From NCBI RefSeq assembly GCF_030646155.1, contig NZ_JAUTDN010000002.1, forward strand, positions 1 through 64,000: a DNA stretch of 64,000 nucleotides, given 5' to 3'. Numbering within the stretch: the stretch's first letter is position 1; each line of letters begins with the position of its first letter. Made by a program: the position numbers and the translations under genes. The notes beneath the pieces were generated by a model. That model saw only the letters and a list, made by a program, of their open reading frames with translations. It searched no databases and had not been told where the DNA came from. Positions 16,006 to 24,106 of this stretch are shown here, piece by piece. The stretch comes from Conexibacter sp. CPCC 205762 (GTDB lineage: Bacteria > Actinomycetota > Thermoleophilia > Solirubrobacterales > Solirubrobacteraceae).

Positions 16006-16629
16006 ATGGGGAAGAAGCACAGCGTGCTGGCGCTCGCCGCCGCAGCAGTCGCGAGCGTCGGCTTCGCCGGCAGCGCGCACGCCGCAACCGTCACGGGCGA
16101 CCACTGGGACGTCGACATGGAGTTCGACTGCGACCTGGAGTCGTTCGGCGACGGCCTGCACGCCCACAATCACGAAACCGAGACCGAGGCGTCGCTTGCG
16201 AGCACGGTCTTCCAGGTCAGCGGCACCAGCAACTCGATCTGGGAGCAGTCGGTCTTCGGCGCGGCGGCGCTGCCGCTGAAGGTCGTCGGCGACGGCGGCA
16301 GCTACCGCGTCGGGTTCGCGGTGGAGGCGATCGGCGAGTGCGATGCGCCGAGCGTGACGTTCAGACTCGGCAGCGCGACGGTGCCCAGCGGCGCGCGCGT
16401 CGCGGGCTACCGCCGCAGCGAGACCGACGGCGTCTTCAGACCGACGACCACCCGCTTTGACAGCGTGGCAGGGGCCAACAGAAACATCGGCCTGACGCCG
16501 ATCAGCCACGAGGACCTGCGCTGGGGCTTCACGGCGACCGGCACCTACAGACTGCCGCTGACCGCCTCGACGGTGATCGGCGGAATCCCGACGACGTTCA
16601 CCGGCACGCTGACGTTCAGCGTCGTCTGA
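16006..16629 (+). CDS. Secreted His/Asp-rich protein related to choice-of-anchor M proteins
   Basis: 207 residues: signal peptide M-G-K-K-H-S-V-L-A-L-A with cleavage near A-H-A-A. The mature N terminus is rich in possible metal ligands: G-D-H-W-D-V-D-M-E-F-D-C-D, then H-A-H-N-H-E-T-E-T-E. The last third has R-W-G-F-T-A-T-G-T-Y-R-L-P-L, matching the W-x-F-T-x-x-G-x-Y-R-L core of the surface-domain family, and ends T-G-T-L-T-F-S-V-V like the protein before it. The usual GHxD is missing, so this is a diverged member. AGGGACACGCAC precedes the ATG. It has its own operator and may act as a metal-binding exoprotein. Confidence 0.7.
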   Translation: MGKKHSVLALAAAAVASVGFAGSAHAATVTGDHWDVDMEFDCDLESFGDGLHAHNHETETEASLASTVFQVSGTSNSIWEQSVFGAAALPLKVVGDGGSYRVGFAVEAIGECDAPSVTFRLGSATVPSGARVAGYRRSETDGVFRPTTTRFDSVAGANRNIGLTPISHEDLRWGFTATGTYRLPLTASTVIGGIPTTFTGTLTFSVV

Positions 16630-16635
16630 GCCTCG

Positions 16636-19458
16636 ATGCACCGCACCGCGACGACCGCGGCGCTGGTGCTGCTGGCGCTCGCGCTCCCCGCCGGGAGCGC
16701 GAGCGCGCAGCGCGCCGTCGCCGACCAGACCGCCTACCTCGCGCCGCGCCTGGACGCCGATGGCGAGCTGGAGCTGGGCCTGATCCACGGCCGCCACGAC
16801 GGCACGGGGGAGCAGTGGAGTGCGCTCGCCGACGTCGTCCTCGACGCCCGCGCCGGCGCGCAGACGACCGTCCCCGCCTGGGCTGAGACCTTCGGCCTGA
16901 CGCTCTTTGGCCCGACCGGCACATCCTTCTGGCAGACCGCCGACACGACGCGGCCCGAGGACGCCACGACGCGCGGCACGGTCCGCGTCGGCTGGACGCG
17001 CGAGCTGCTCGTGGGCCAGCTCTCCAGCGCCGCCGCCGTCGGCACGATCCGCTCGGTCACGACGCCGCCCGGCGGCCGCGTGGCGATCTACGCGATCGGC
17101 CGCGCGGCCCCCGAGGAGGAACCGAACGCGGTCCTGATCAACTTCGACAGCGACGGGATCGCCGCGCCCGCCTCCTACAGCTTCTGGAGAGCGAACAACG
17201 GCAGCAGAAGCAGAACCCGCGTGGCGCAGACGTGGGGCTTCTCCCAGCCCGGCTACCACTGCGCCGACGTCGAGGTGCGCGCGACGCTGACCAACGGCCG
17301 CCAAGTCTATGATCGTCAGCCGCTGAGCATCGCCGTCGGCGGCGCCGACCCGCAGCTGGCGCCGGCCTGTCCCGACGCCGGCGGCGAGGTCTCGCTGCAG
17401 CTGACCAGCTCGGCCAGAGCCGACGTCACGCAGGCCGGCGACCCCGTCACCCTCACCGCCGCGATAGGACCGGCCGTCGCAGGCACCGTCCAGTTCTACG
17501 ACGACGACGGCAGCAGTGCCGGCGAGCAGCCGCTCGGCGCGCCGGTCACGGCCGACAGAGGCGCCGCGACGTTGACCACGAGCGGCCTGACGCGCGGCGT
17601 GCACAGACTGCGCGCCGTCTTCACGCCGACCGACACCGCCAGCCACGGCTCCGCCTCGGCGACGCTGAGACGCCTGCGCGTCCACGCCCCCGAGGCCTAC
17701 GTGCTCGACACGGCCGCCGACGAACGCGTCCATGCCGACCTCGCGGTCCGCGACCGAGCAGACGCCAGTCTGGAGCTGGGCATCAAGGTCGATGGCGCCG
17801 ACGCCCGCTGGCAGCCGCTGGCAGAGACGATCATCGCCGTCCCCGAGCGGGCGCGCGCGACCGTCCCCGACCAGTTCGCGCTGCTCGGCGCTCCCGGCTC
17901 AGACGTGTGGACGATCCCGCTGTCACAGACCGACGGCATCCCGTGGCTGGGCGTCAGCTCCGAGGCGCTCAACGCCACCCGCTACCAGCGCTACACCGCG
18001 CTGCAGCTCGACGCGGTCGCCGGCATCGACGGCGGCCCCGCGCCCGGCGAAGTGGTGCTGTGGGATGCAAACGACGGCAGCAAGCCGTTCTTCAGCACCC
18101 GCATCGGCCTGCCCGACGCCGTCCGCATGCTGCCCAGCGGCAACCACTGGCACGCCGCCTGGAGCTTCACCGCCGCCGGCGTCTACTGCCTGGCCTTCGG
18201 CGCGGCCAACCGCACGCTCGCGGGCGCGCCAGTCGCCGACGCGCAGCTGCTGACGGTCGTCGTCGGCGACGCGATAGACCCTTACCGGATAGACACCTGC
18301 GCGCAAGCCGGCGTCACCCCGGCTGCGGCACCGTGGACACCCGCCGCGGCGCCGCACGGCGGCCCCGTCGCCGTCGCCGACACCGAGGGGAGCGTCGCGC
18401 GGCGCTTCTACGATCTCGTCCCGCGGCTGGCCGGCGACCGGCTCGAGCTGCTGCTGCATGACGGCAGCCCGTCGGGGCCGGGCACGCTGCGCAGCCTCGA
18501 CGACGTCGTGCTGCGCCTTGGACCCTCGGCGCGGACCACCGTGCGCGCCGACGACCCGTTCCTCCCGGCGCTCGGCCCTGTCGGCGCGACCGTCTGGCAG
18601 CTCGACGAGGACGTGATGAGAAACCGCTACCTGCTCGGCTGGGACACGACCAAGACGAGCGGGCTCGACGGCGACCTCGACTGGACGCTGGAGTCGGTCG
18701 CCGGCCCTGGCAGATTCGTGCTGGCCGACGACTGGGGCCTCGCGCACGGCGGGACCCCGCTCCTGGCGACCGCCGGCGACCGGCTGGCGATCTGGCCGCA
18801 GCGGCGCGAGAGAGGCATCTGGAGCTTCACCGCCCCCGGCGTCTACTGCCTCACCGTCGCGCTGAGCGGCACCCGCACGGGCGGCACGCCGATCGCGACG
18901 CGGCAGACACTCACCTTCCTCGTCGGCGACGGCGACCCCACCACGGTCGTCCCGTGTGGGCGCGGCGGCAGAGCGACCGAGCCACCGGCCGAGGAGCCCA
19001 TACCGCCGGAGCTGAGGACGCCGGAGACGGTGATCCCGCCCGTGCCGAGACCGCCGGCTGAACGGCCGCCGCTGATCAGGCGGCGTGCCACGACGGTGCG
19101 GCTGAGCGTGCCGGGCGGAGCGCCGCGGCGGGCGACGCTCGCGCGCACCGGCATGCTGAAGGCGGTCTGCAGGCTGGGCGGTCCCGGACACTGCGCGATC
19201 GTCGCGACGATCAGCCCAGCGCAAGCGCGTCGGCTTCAGTTGCGACTGCGCAGGGGTGCTCGCTCGCTGACGATCGGACGCGGGACGGCTCGCGGCGGAC
19301 GCGACGGACGCGCGGTCGTGCATGTGCGCCTGGGCAGAGCGGTGCGTCGCTCATTGGCGCGCACCGGCCACGTCGTCCGCATCACGCTGACGGCGACGGC
19401 ACGCGAGCGCGGTCGTCAGCCGGCGACGCGGCAGACGACGCTCACGCTGCGACGCTGA
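16636..19458 (+). CDS. Large secreted protein with three choice-of-anchor M-like domains and an Ig-like domain
   Basis: 940 residues. Signal peptide 1-25, then domain 1 (about 27-240), an Ig-like domain (about 255-350, G-T-V-Q-F-Y-D-D-D-G), domain 2 (about 353-545), domain 3 (about 575-770), a Pro-rich linker and a basic C-terminal domain (about 815-940). Each surface domain ends in [GP]-x-Y-[HC]-C-x-x, with Cys not present in the single-domain proteins. Only domain 2 keeps an HxH (S-G-N-H-W-H-A-A-W-S-F); domains 1 and 3 have lost both His motifs. The ATG lies six bases after the previous stop. Likely an extracellular receptor or scaffold in the metal system. Confidence 0.8.
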   Translation: MHRTATTAALVLLALALPAGSASAQRAVADQTAYLAPRLDADGELELGLIHGRHDGTGEQWSALADVVLDARAGAQTTVPAWAETFGLTLFGPTGTSFWQTADTTRPEDATTRGTVRVGWTRELLVGQLSSAAAVGTIRSVTTPPGGRVAIYAIGRAAPEEEPNAVLINFDSDGIAAPASYSFWRANNGSRSRTRVAQTWGFSQPGYHCADVEVRATLTNGRQVYDRQPLSIAVGGADPQLAPACPDAGGEVSLQLTSSARADVTQAGDPVTLTAAIGPAVAGTVQFYDDDGSSAGEQPLGAPVTADRGAATLTTSGLTRGVHRLRAVFTPTDTASHGSASATLRRLRVHAPEAYVLDTAADERVHADLAVRDRADASLELGIKVDGADARWQPLAETIIAVPERARATVPDQFALLGAPGSDVWTIPLSQTDGIPWLGVSSEALNATRYQRYTALQLDAVAGIDGGPAPGEVVLWDANDGSKPFFSTRIGLPDAVRMLPSGNHWHAAWSFTAAGVYCLAFGAANRTLAGAPVADAQLLTVVVGDAIDPYRIDTCAQAGVTPAAAPWTPAAAPHGGPVAVADTEGSVARRFYDLVPRLAGDRLELLLHDGSPSGPGTLRSLDDVVLRLGPSARTTVRADDPFLPALGPVGATVWQLDEDVMRNRYLLGWDTTKTSGLDGDLDWTLESVAGPGRFVLADDWGLAHGGTPLLATAGDRLAIWPQRRERGIWSFTAPGVYCLTVALSGTRTGGTPIATRQTLTFLVGDGDPTTVVPCGRGGRATEPPAEEPIPPELRTPETVIPPVPRPPAERPPLIRRRATTVRLSVPGGAPRRATLARTGMLKAVCRLGGPGHCAIVATISPAQARRLQLRLRRGARSLTIGRGTARGGRDGRAVVHVRLGRAVRRSLARTGHVVRITLTATARERGRQPATRQTTLTLRR

Positions 19459-19468
19459 ACAGGGATCG

Positions 19469-19492
19469 GCGGGCCGGGGCGACCCGGCCCGC
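19469..19492. terminator. Bidirectional hairpin between convergent genes
   Basis: A perfect 10-bp stem (GCGGGCCGGG / CCCGGCCCGC) with a GCGA loop, in the 51-base gap between the 940-residue protein and the convergent His-rich gene. There is no T-tract, which is common for GC-rich actinobacterial terminators. Confidence 0.6.
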
Positions 19493-19509
19493 ACGGTCAC
19501 CCGCGGGGT

Positions 19510-19857
19510 TCACTCGCCGACGACGGCGAGCGGGCCGTGGCGGTCGCAGTGGTCGCCGTGGGGGTGGTGCAGTTCGCCGTCGACGAGATAGTCGACATGT
19601 TCACCGTGCGGGATCTGCGGATGGCCGCAGCCGTCGCCGTGGACGTGGTCGTCCTCGTGCCCGCCGGCCGGTTCGGTGTGACCGTCGGGATGGGCGCCGT
19701 CAACGGCCACCACGTGCTCGTCGACGTGGTCTTCGTGCGGATGGTGGAGATGCCCGTCGTGCGCGTAGTCGACGTGATCGTCGTGCTGAACGGCGAGATG
19801 GCCGCAGCCGGGACCGTGCACGTGCGGGTGGTCGGGATGCGTCGCGTGAGTGCTCAT
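19510..19857 (-). CDS. His-rich putative metal-binding protein
   Basis: 115 residues of which 28 are His. Two imperfect repeats each read G-C-G-H, then H-x-[ED]-H-V-D-Y, [DG]-G-x-L-H-H-P-H and a D-H-x-D-x-H end (about residues 18-50 and 76-108). There is no signal peptide, so it should be cytosolic and could buffer or pass on zinc. A TACAGT box lies seven bases before the ATG, and tandem operators (19906-19941) lie upstream, shared with the divergent transporter operon. The His-rich lid proteins of zinc transport loci are the nearest analogy; this specific family is not one I can name. Confidence 0.75.
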   Translation of the reverse strand: MSTHATHPDHPHVHGPGCGHLAVQHDDHVDYAHDGHLHHPHEDHVDEHVVAVDGAHPDGHTEPAGGHEDDHVHGDGCGHPQIPHGEHVDYLVDGELHHPHGDHCDRHGPLAVVGE

Positions 19858-19905
19858 ATCACCGACTGTATGCCCGCTCTCGCGGTGCGGCCAAGCAGGT
19901 GGAGA

Positions 19906-19920
19906 TGGGAACCACTCTCA
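19906..19920. promoter_or_regulatory. Zur-like operator, site 3a
   Basis: TGGGAA-CCA-CTCTCA. It lies 21 bases (two helical turns) before site 3b and 49 bases from the start of the His-rich gene. Confidence 0.5.
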
Positions 19921-19926
19921 CGGGAA

Positions 19927-19941
19927 TGAGACCAAGTCTCA
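19927..19941. promoter_or_regulatory. Zur-like operator, site 3b
   Basis: TGAGAC-CAA-GTCTCA, a perfect palindrome around three bases. It ends eight bases before a TAGGCT -10 box (19950-19955) of the transporter operon, so a bound repressor would cover the -35/spacer region. Confidence 0.7.
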
Positions 19942-19961
19942 CTAACTGCTAGGCTCGCGCG

Positions 19962-21542
19962 GTGTCGCTCGTCTGGTCTCGCCATCTTCTCCTGCCGCTG
20001 AGCGTGCTGACGGCCGTCATCGCGATCGCGGTCTTCTGCGGCTGCGCCGCTGCACCCGGGCTCTCCGCGTCGGACAGGCGGCTGCAGGTCGTGACCACGA
20101 CCGGGCTGCTGCGCGATCTCGTCGCCAACGTCGGCGGGGCGCGCGTCAACGTCGTCAGCCTCGTGCCCGACGGTGCCGATCCGCATTCGTTTGAGCCGAC
20201 GCTGCGCGACGTGCGCAACGTGGTCTATGCCGATGTCGCCTTCAGCAACTACATGCTGCTGGAGGAGCACAACGTCATCAAGACGCTCGACGCCAACCTC
20301 CCCAAGGAGGCGATCAACGTCTCGCTGGCCGAGGACGCCGTCAAGTACGCGGCTGAGATCATCCCGCTGGTCGAGAACGTCAACCTCGACACGATCTGGC
20401 TCGGCCTGCGCGCCCGCGGGGAAGGCGCGCGATACGGCGCCGATCGCTCCAGCGACGTGCTGCTGTCGATGACCGCCGCCTCGGGCCCAGGCCAGGTCTA
20501 CGGCTACTTGACCGGTTCGTTTGGCGACACCGACGTGTACTTCGACTCCGGTGACGGGTTCGACGCCAGCGACGGCTACAAGGACGACACCGCGACGCTG
20601 CCGGTCGACGCCCACACGCACATGTCGTGGGCGTTCACCAAGCCCGGCCGCTACCGCGTCACCTTCGCCGCCAGCCTGCGGACCGACGCGACCGCGAAGC
20701 CGCTCCCGCTCGGCAACACGACGGTCGAGTTCGCCGTCGGCGTCGCGCCGCTGACCGGCAGCGGCGACCGCCGCAGCGTGCTCGACGCCGGCCACGCCGA
20801 CGTCACCGCCGACCTCGACCGCGGCGCCATCACCGTCCTCTACGACCATGAAGGCGGCGGCGAGCAGACGCAGCGCGACTACGACCCGGCCGAGGTCGTG
20901 ATCGAGGTGCCGGCAAAGGCGCTGGCCGAGGTGCCCGCCGGGCCGCAGTTCCGCTTCCTCGGGAAGGCCGGCGAGCCGCTCTACCAGCTGCCGCAGGCGG
21001 TCCTCGGCAAGCACGTCCACGGCGAGATCGACCCGCACCTGTGGCAGGACGTGCGCAACGCGATCGCCTACGCGAAGCTAATCCGCGACACGCTGATCGA
21101 CGCCGATCCCGCCGGCGCGCCCGTCTACCGCGCCAACGCCGAGCGCTACCTCGCCGAGCTCGACCGGCTCGACCGCTACGTCCGCCGCACGCTCGCGCAG
21201 ATCCCGCGCGCCCGCCGCCAGCTCGTTACCACCCACGACGCCTTCGCCTACCTCGCGCACGCCTACGGCCTGAAGGTCGCCGGCTTCGTCACCCCCAACC
21301 CAGCGATCGAGCCGTCGCTGGCCGAGCGGCGCAAGCTGAGCGAGACGATTCGCACCCTGCGCGTCCCGGCCGTCTTCCTCGAACCCAACCTTGCCGCCCG
21401 CTCCTCGACGTTGACCGAGGTGGCGCGCGAGGCTGGGATCGCCGTTTGTTCGATCTATGGCGACGCCTTCGACGCGCGCGTCTCCACCTACGTCCAGATG
21501 ATGCGCTTCAACGCAGACTCGCTGAAAGGCTGCCTCTCATGA
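19962..21542 (+). CDS. Zinc/manganese-type ABC substrate-binding lipoprotein with an inserted choice-of-anchor M domain
   Basis: 526 residues, leaderless GTG start six bases after TAGGCT. A signal peptide with Cys at 26 and 28 suggests a lipoprotein. Cluster A-1 (ZnuA/TroA) binding-protein motifs are split: D-P-H-S-F-E-P-T (His75), then after a long insert D-P-H-L-W-Q-D-V (His359), T-T-H-D-A-F-A-Y (His425) and Y-G-D-A-F-D (Asp501), a complete four-ligand metal site. The insert (about 140-350) carries surface-domain sequence: H-T-H-M-S-W-A-F-T-K-P-G-R-Y at 218-231, then D-A-G-H-A-D-V at 275-281, in the reverse of the usual order. It matches the anchored-repeat substrate-binding family (TIGR03772-type). 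Confidence 0.85.
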   Translation: MSLVWSRHLLLPLSVLTAVIAIAVFCGCAAAPGLSASDRRLQVVTTTGLLRDLVANVGGARVNVVSLVPDGADPHSFEPTLRDVRNVVYADVAFSNYMLLEEHNVIKTLDANLPKEAINVSLAEDAVKYAAEIIPLVENVNLDTIWLGLRARGEGARYGADRSSDVLLSMTAASGPGQVYGYLTGSFGDTDVYFDSGDGFDASDGYKDDTATLPVDAHTHMSWAFTKPGRYRVTFAASLRTDATAKPLPLGNTTVEFAVGVAPLTGSGDRRSVLDAGHADVTADLDRGAITVLYDHEGGGEQTQRDYDPAEVVIEVPAKALAEVPAGPQFRFLGKAGEPLYQLPQAVLGKHVHGEIDPHLWQDVRNAIAYAKLIRDTLIDADPAGAPVYRANAERYLAELDRLDRYVRRTLAQIPRARRQLVTTHDAFAYLAHAYGLKVAGFVTPNPAIEPSLAERRKLSETIRTLRVPAVFLEPNLAARSSTLTEVAREAGIAVCSIYGDAFDARVSTYVQMMRFNADSLKGCLS

Positions 21543-22459
21543 TCCTCCGCGTCCTCGCGGGCCTGCTCGCCACCCTCCTGCTCATCGCCCCGGCCGCCGG
21601 CGCGGCCGACGGCCTCGACCAGCGAATCGACCGCGGACAAGCCGTCGTCGACGGCCGCAAGGTGATCGCGACCGGCCATGTCGACGTCGGGCCGCGCTTC
21701 GTCGACGGTCGCTGGACGTTGATGATCCACGACGACGAGGCGAAGTCCAAGCCCGGCGGTCGCAGCGTCTGGCGCCACGCCGAGCAGACGGTCTTGCGCG
21801 TCGGGGACGTCGCGATCCAGACCGTCCCCGACGATCCCGCCTACGCCTTCCTGCACGCAGCGGGCAGGCAGGTCTACGTCGTGCCGCAGACGCAGGACCT
21901 GAAGGTGGTGTGGGTTGGCTGGAACACGCAGGACCCCGACGTGATGGAGCGGATCGACCGCGGCGTGAGACTGACGCTGACCGACGTCGAGGGGCCGGGC
22001 GAGCTCGTCGTCTTCCTGCAGTCGGGCGACTTCGCCGAGCCGCAGGTGTTGTGGGACTCGACCGCCGCAGCGAGACCGGTCTGGGTCGACGTCAACACCC
22101 ACACCCACGCCAACTGGGTCTTCACCGAGCCGGGCGTCTACCTCGTGCACGTCCGGGTCGATGCCGAGCTGATCGACGGCACGACGGTCTCCGACACGCG
22201 CGCGATGCGGTTCGCCGTCGGACGCTCCGCGAGCCCGGAGAAGGCGTTCTCAGCTGTCGACGCCGCAGCAGGGAGCGGTGACGACAGCGCCGCACCGGCC
22301 AGCCCCGCGGAGCCGGTCGACGACGGCGGCGGCTCCTCGGCGCTGATCGCCGTACTGGCTGTGCTCGCGGTGGCGCTGACGGTGGCGCTTGCTGCGGTTC
22401 TCGCCCGCGGACGTCGCACGAAGCAGCGCGCGCGCTCGGCACCGGGAGCGGGGCGGTGA
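21539..22459 (+). CDS. Membrane-anchored choice-of-anchor M receptor of the ABC system
   Basis: 306 residues, ATG overlapping the stop of the binding protein. Signal peptide 1-22, one domain (about 40-225) with A-T-G-H-V-D-V-G, Y-V-V-P-Q-T-Q-D-L-K-V-V-W-V-G-W and N-T-H-T-H-A-N-W-V-F, a Pro/Ser/Gly linker, a transmembrane helix (about 262-287) and a basic tail. No LPxTG motif: the anchor is the helix. By position and architecture it corresponds to the wall/surface partner of anchored-repeat ABC transporters (TIGR03773-type), proposed to hand substrate to the binding protein that carries the same domain. Confidence 0.85.
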   Translation: MILRVLAGLLATLLLIAPAAGAADGLDQRIDRGQAVVDGRKVIATGHVDVGPRFVDGRWTLMIHDDEAKSKPGGRSVWRHAEQTVLRVGDVAIQTVPDDPAYAFLHAAGRQVYVVPQTQDLKVVWVGWNTQDPDVMERIDRGVRLTLTDVEGPGELVVFLQSGDFAEPQVLWDSTAAARPVWVDVNTHTHANWVFTEPGVYLVHVRVDAELIDGTTVSDTRAMRFAVGRSASPEKAFSAVDAAAGSGDDSAAPASPAEPVDDGGGSSALIAVLAVLAVALTVALAAVLARGRRTKQRARSAPGAGR

Positions 22460-23208
22460 GCGCCGCGCTGGCGCTGCGCGAGGTCTCGGTCGAGCTGGGC
22501 GGGCGGCCGGTGTTGCGCGACGCGACGCTGGAGGTCGCGCGCGGGGAACTGGTCGGCCTGCTGGGCCCGAACGGGGCGGGCAAGACGACGCTGCTGCGGA
22601 CCGCGCTGGGGCTGCTGCGCCCGGCGAGCGGGCGGATCGAGGTCGACGGCGACGCGACGCGTCACCGGCGCGGCGCGATCGGCTACGTGCCGCAGCGGCA
22701 CGAGTTCGCGTGGGAGTTCCCGATCTCGGTCGAGGAGGTCGTGATGAGCGGCCGCAGCGGTGCGCTGGGACTGCTGCGGCGGCCCGGCATCGCCGATTGG
22801 AAGGCAGTCGACGACGCGCTCTACCGGGTCCGCATGACCGAATTGCGCGAGCGGCCGGTCGGGCAGCTGTCGGGCGGGCAGCGCCAGCGCGTGCTGGTCG
22901 CTCGCGCGCTTGCGCTCGGCTCGCCTGTGCTCCTGCTGGACGAGCCGTTCACCGGCCTCGACATGCCGACGCAGGAGCTGCTGACCGACCTCTTCCAGTC
23001 GCTCGCGCGCGAGGACCGCGCCGTGCTGATGACGACCCACGACCTCGCCGCCGCGCTCTACAGCTGCGACCGGCTCGCGCTGCTGAACGGGACGGTGCTC
23101 GCGACCGGCACGCCCCAGCAGCTCGCCGCCGAGGAGGCGCTGTGGCAGCAGACGTTCGGCATCAGTGCCCGCAGCCCGCTGCTGCGCGTGCTGGAGGCGG
23201 TCGCCTGA
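22456..23208 (+). CDS. ABC transporter ATP-binding subunit (ZnuC-like, anchored-repeat type)
   Basis: 250 residues, GTG overlapping the previous stop by four bases. Walker A G-P-N-G-A-G-K-T-T at about 37-45, Q-loop V-P-Q-R-H-E-F, signature L-S-G-G-Q-R-Q-R-V-L-V-A-R-A, Walker B V-L-L-L-D-E-P-F-T-G-L-D and the H-loop M-T-T-H-D-L. Length and motifs fit the zinc/manganese family of importers. Cytosolic, powering the permease encoded next. Confidence 0.9.
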   Translation: MSAALALREVSVELGGRPVLRDATLEVARGELVGLLGPNGAGKTTLLRTALGLLRPASGRIEVDGDATRHRRGAIGYVPQRHEFAWEFPISVEEVVMSGRSGALGLLRRPGIADWKAVDDALYRVRMTELRERPVGQLSGGQRQRVLVARALALGSPVLLLDEPFTGLDMPTQELLTDLFQSLAREDRAVLMTTHDLAAALYSCDRLALLNGTVLATGTPQQLAAEEALWQQTFGISARSPLLRVLEAVA

Positions 23209-24095
23209 TGTCGCCGGCCGACTTCCTCACCGACCTGCTCAACCCCGATCTCGCCTTCCTGCCGAAGGCGCTGCTGGTCGCCGTCGTCTCCTCGATCGTC
23301 TGCGGCGTGATCGGCTGCCACGTCGTGCTGCGCGGGATGGCCTTCATCGGCGACGCGGTCGCCCACGCCGTCTTTCCCGGCCTCGCGATCGCGTTCGTGA
23401 CCGGCGGCAGCCTCGTCCTCGGTGGCACGCTCGCCGGCGTCGCGACGGCGGTGCTGGTCGCGGTCTTCTCGCAGAACCGGCGCATCAAGGAAGACTCGAT
23501 CATCGGCGTCTTCTTCGTCGCCGCGTTCGCGCTCGGGATCGTCGTGATCTCGCAGGCGCCCGGCTACGCCGGCTCGCTGCAGCAGTTCCTCTTCGGCTCG
23601 ATCACCGGCATCCCCGACAGAGACCTCTACGTCGTCGCCGGCACCGGCCTGCTCGTGCTCGGGATCGCGCTGCTGCTGCACAAGGAGCTGGTGACGGTCT
23701 CGCTGGACCGCGAGAGCGCCCGCGCCCTCGGGCTGGCCGTCTTCTGGCTGGATCTGCTGCTGTACGTGCTGGTCACGCTCGCGGTCGTCATCAGCGTGCA
23801 GACGATCGGCAACATCCTCGTGCTGGCGCTGCTGATCACCCCGCCGGCGACCGCCCGCCTGCTGACCGACCGGCTCGCGCTGATGATGCTGCTGGCACCC
23901 GCGATCGGCGGCCTCGGCGCGCTCGTCGGCCTCTACGTGTCGTGGTCGTGGGACTACCCGACCGGCGGCACGATCGTGCTCGTCCTGACCGCGGCCTTCC
24001 TGCTCGCGTGGTTCCTCGCTCCGCGGCAGGGCGTGCTCGCAAAGGCGTGGGAGCGCGGTTCGAGCCGCCGGCGCGGGCGGCTCGAACCGCACTGA
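23208..24095 (+). CDS. ABC transporter permease (ZnuB/TroC-like, anchored-repeat type)
   Basis: 295 residues with about eight transmembrane helices. Typical ABC-3 features: an early G-C-H-V-V-L-R-G-M-A-F-I-G-D-A-V-A-H-A segment near residue 40 and T-I-G-N-I-L-V-L-A-L-L-I-T-P-P-A-T-A-R near 200. ATG overlaps the stop of the ATPase. The product would be the channel for Zn(II) or Mn(II). Its last codons form a 15-bp hairpin with the operon's end, directly against the convergent GTPase gene. Confidence 0.9.
   Translation: MSPADFLTDLLNPDLAFLPKALLVAVVSSIVCGVIGCHVVLRGMAFIGDAVAHAVFPGLAIAFVTGGSLVLGGTLAGVATAVLVAVFSQNRRIKEDSIIGVFFVAAFALGIVVISQAPGYAGSLQQFLFGSITGIPDRDLYVVAGTGLLVLGIALLLHKELVTVSLDRESARALGLAVFWLDLLLYVLVTLAVVISVQTIGNILVLALLITPPATARLLTDRLALMMLLAPAIGGLGALVGLYVSWSWDYPTGGTIVLVLTAAFLLAWFLAPRQGVLAKAWERGSSRRRGRLEPH
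24055..24090. terminator. Terminator hairpin inside the 3' end of the permease gene
   Basis: Perfect 15-bp stem GCGGTTCGAGCCGCC / GGCGGCTCGAACCGC with loop GGCGCG, ending two bases before the permease stop codon. It can serve both the transporter operon and the convergent GTPase gene 12 bases away. Confidence 0.65.
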
Positions 24096-24106
24096 GGCGG
24101 CGACGG

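Noticed and set aside
22138..23040. Long minus-strand open frame opposite the ABC ATPase gene
   Set aside because: Shadow of the ATPase and receptor genes, whose motifs are unmistakable on the plus strand.
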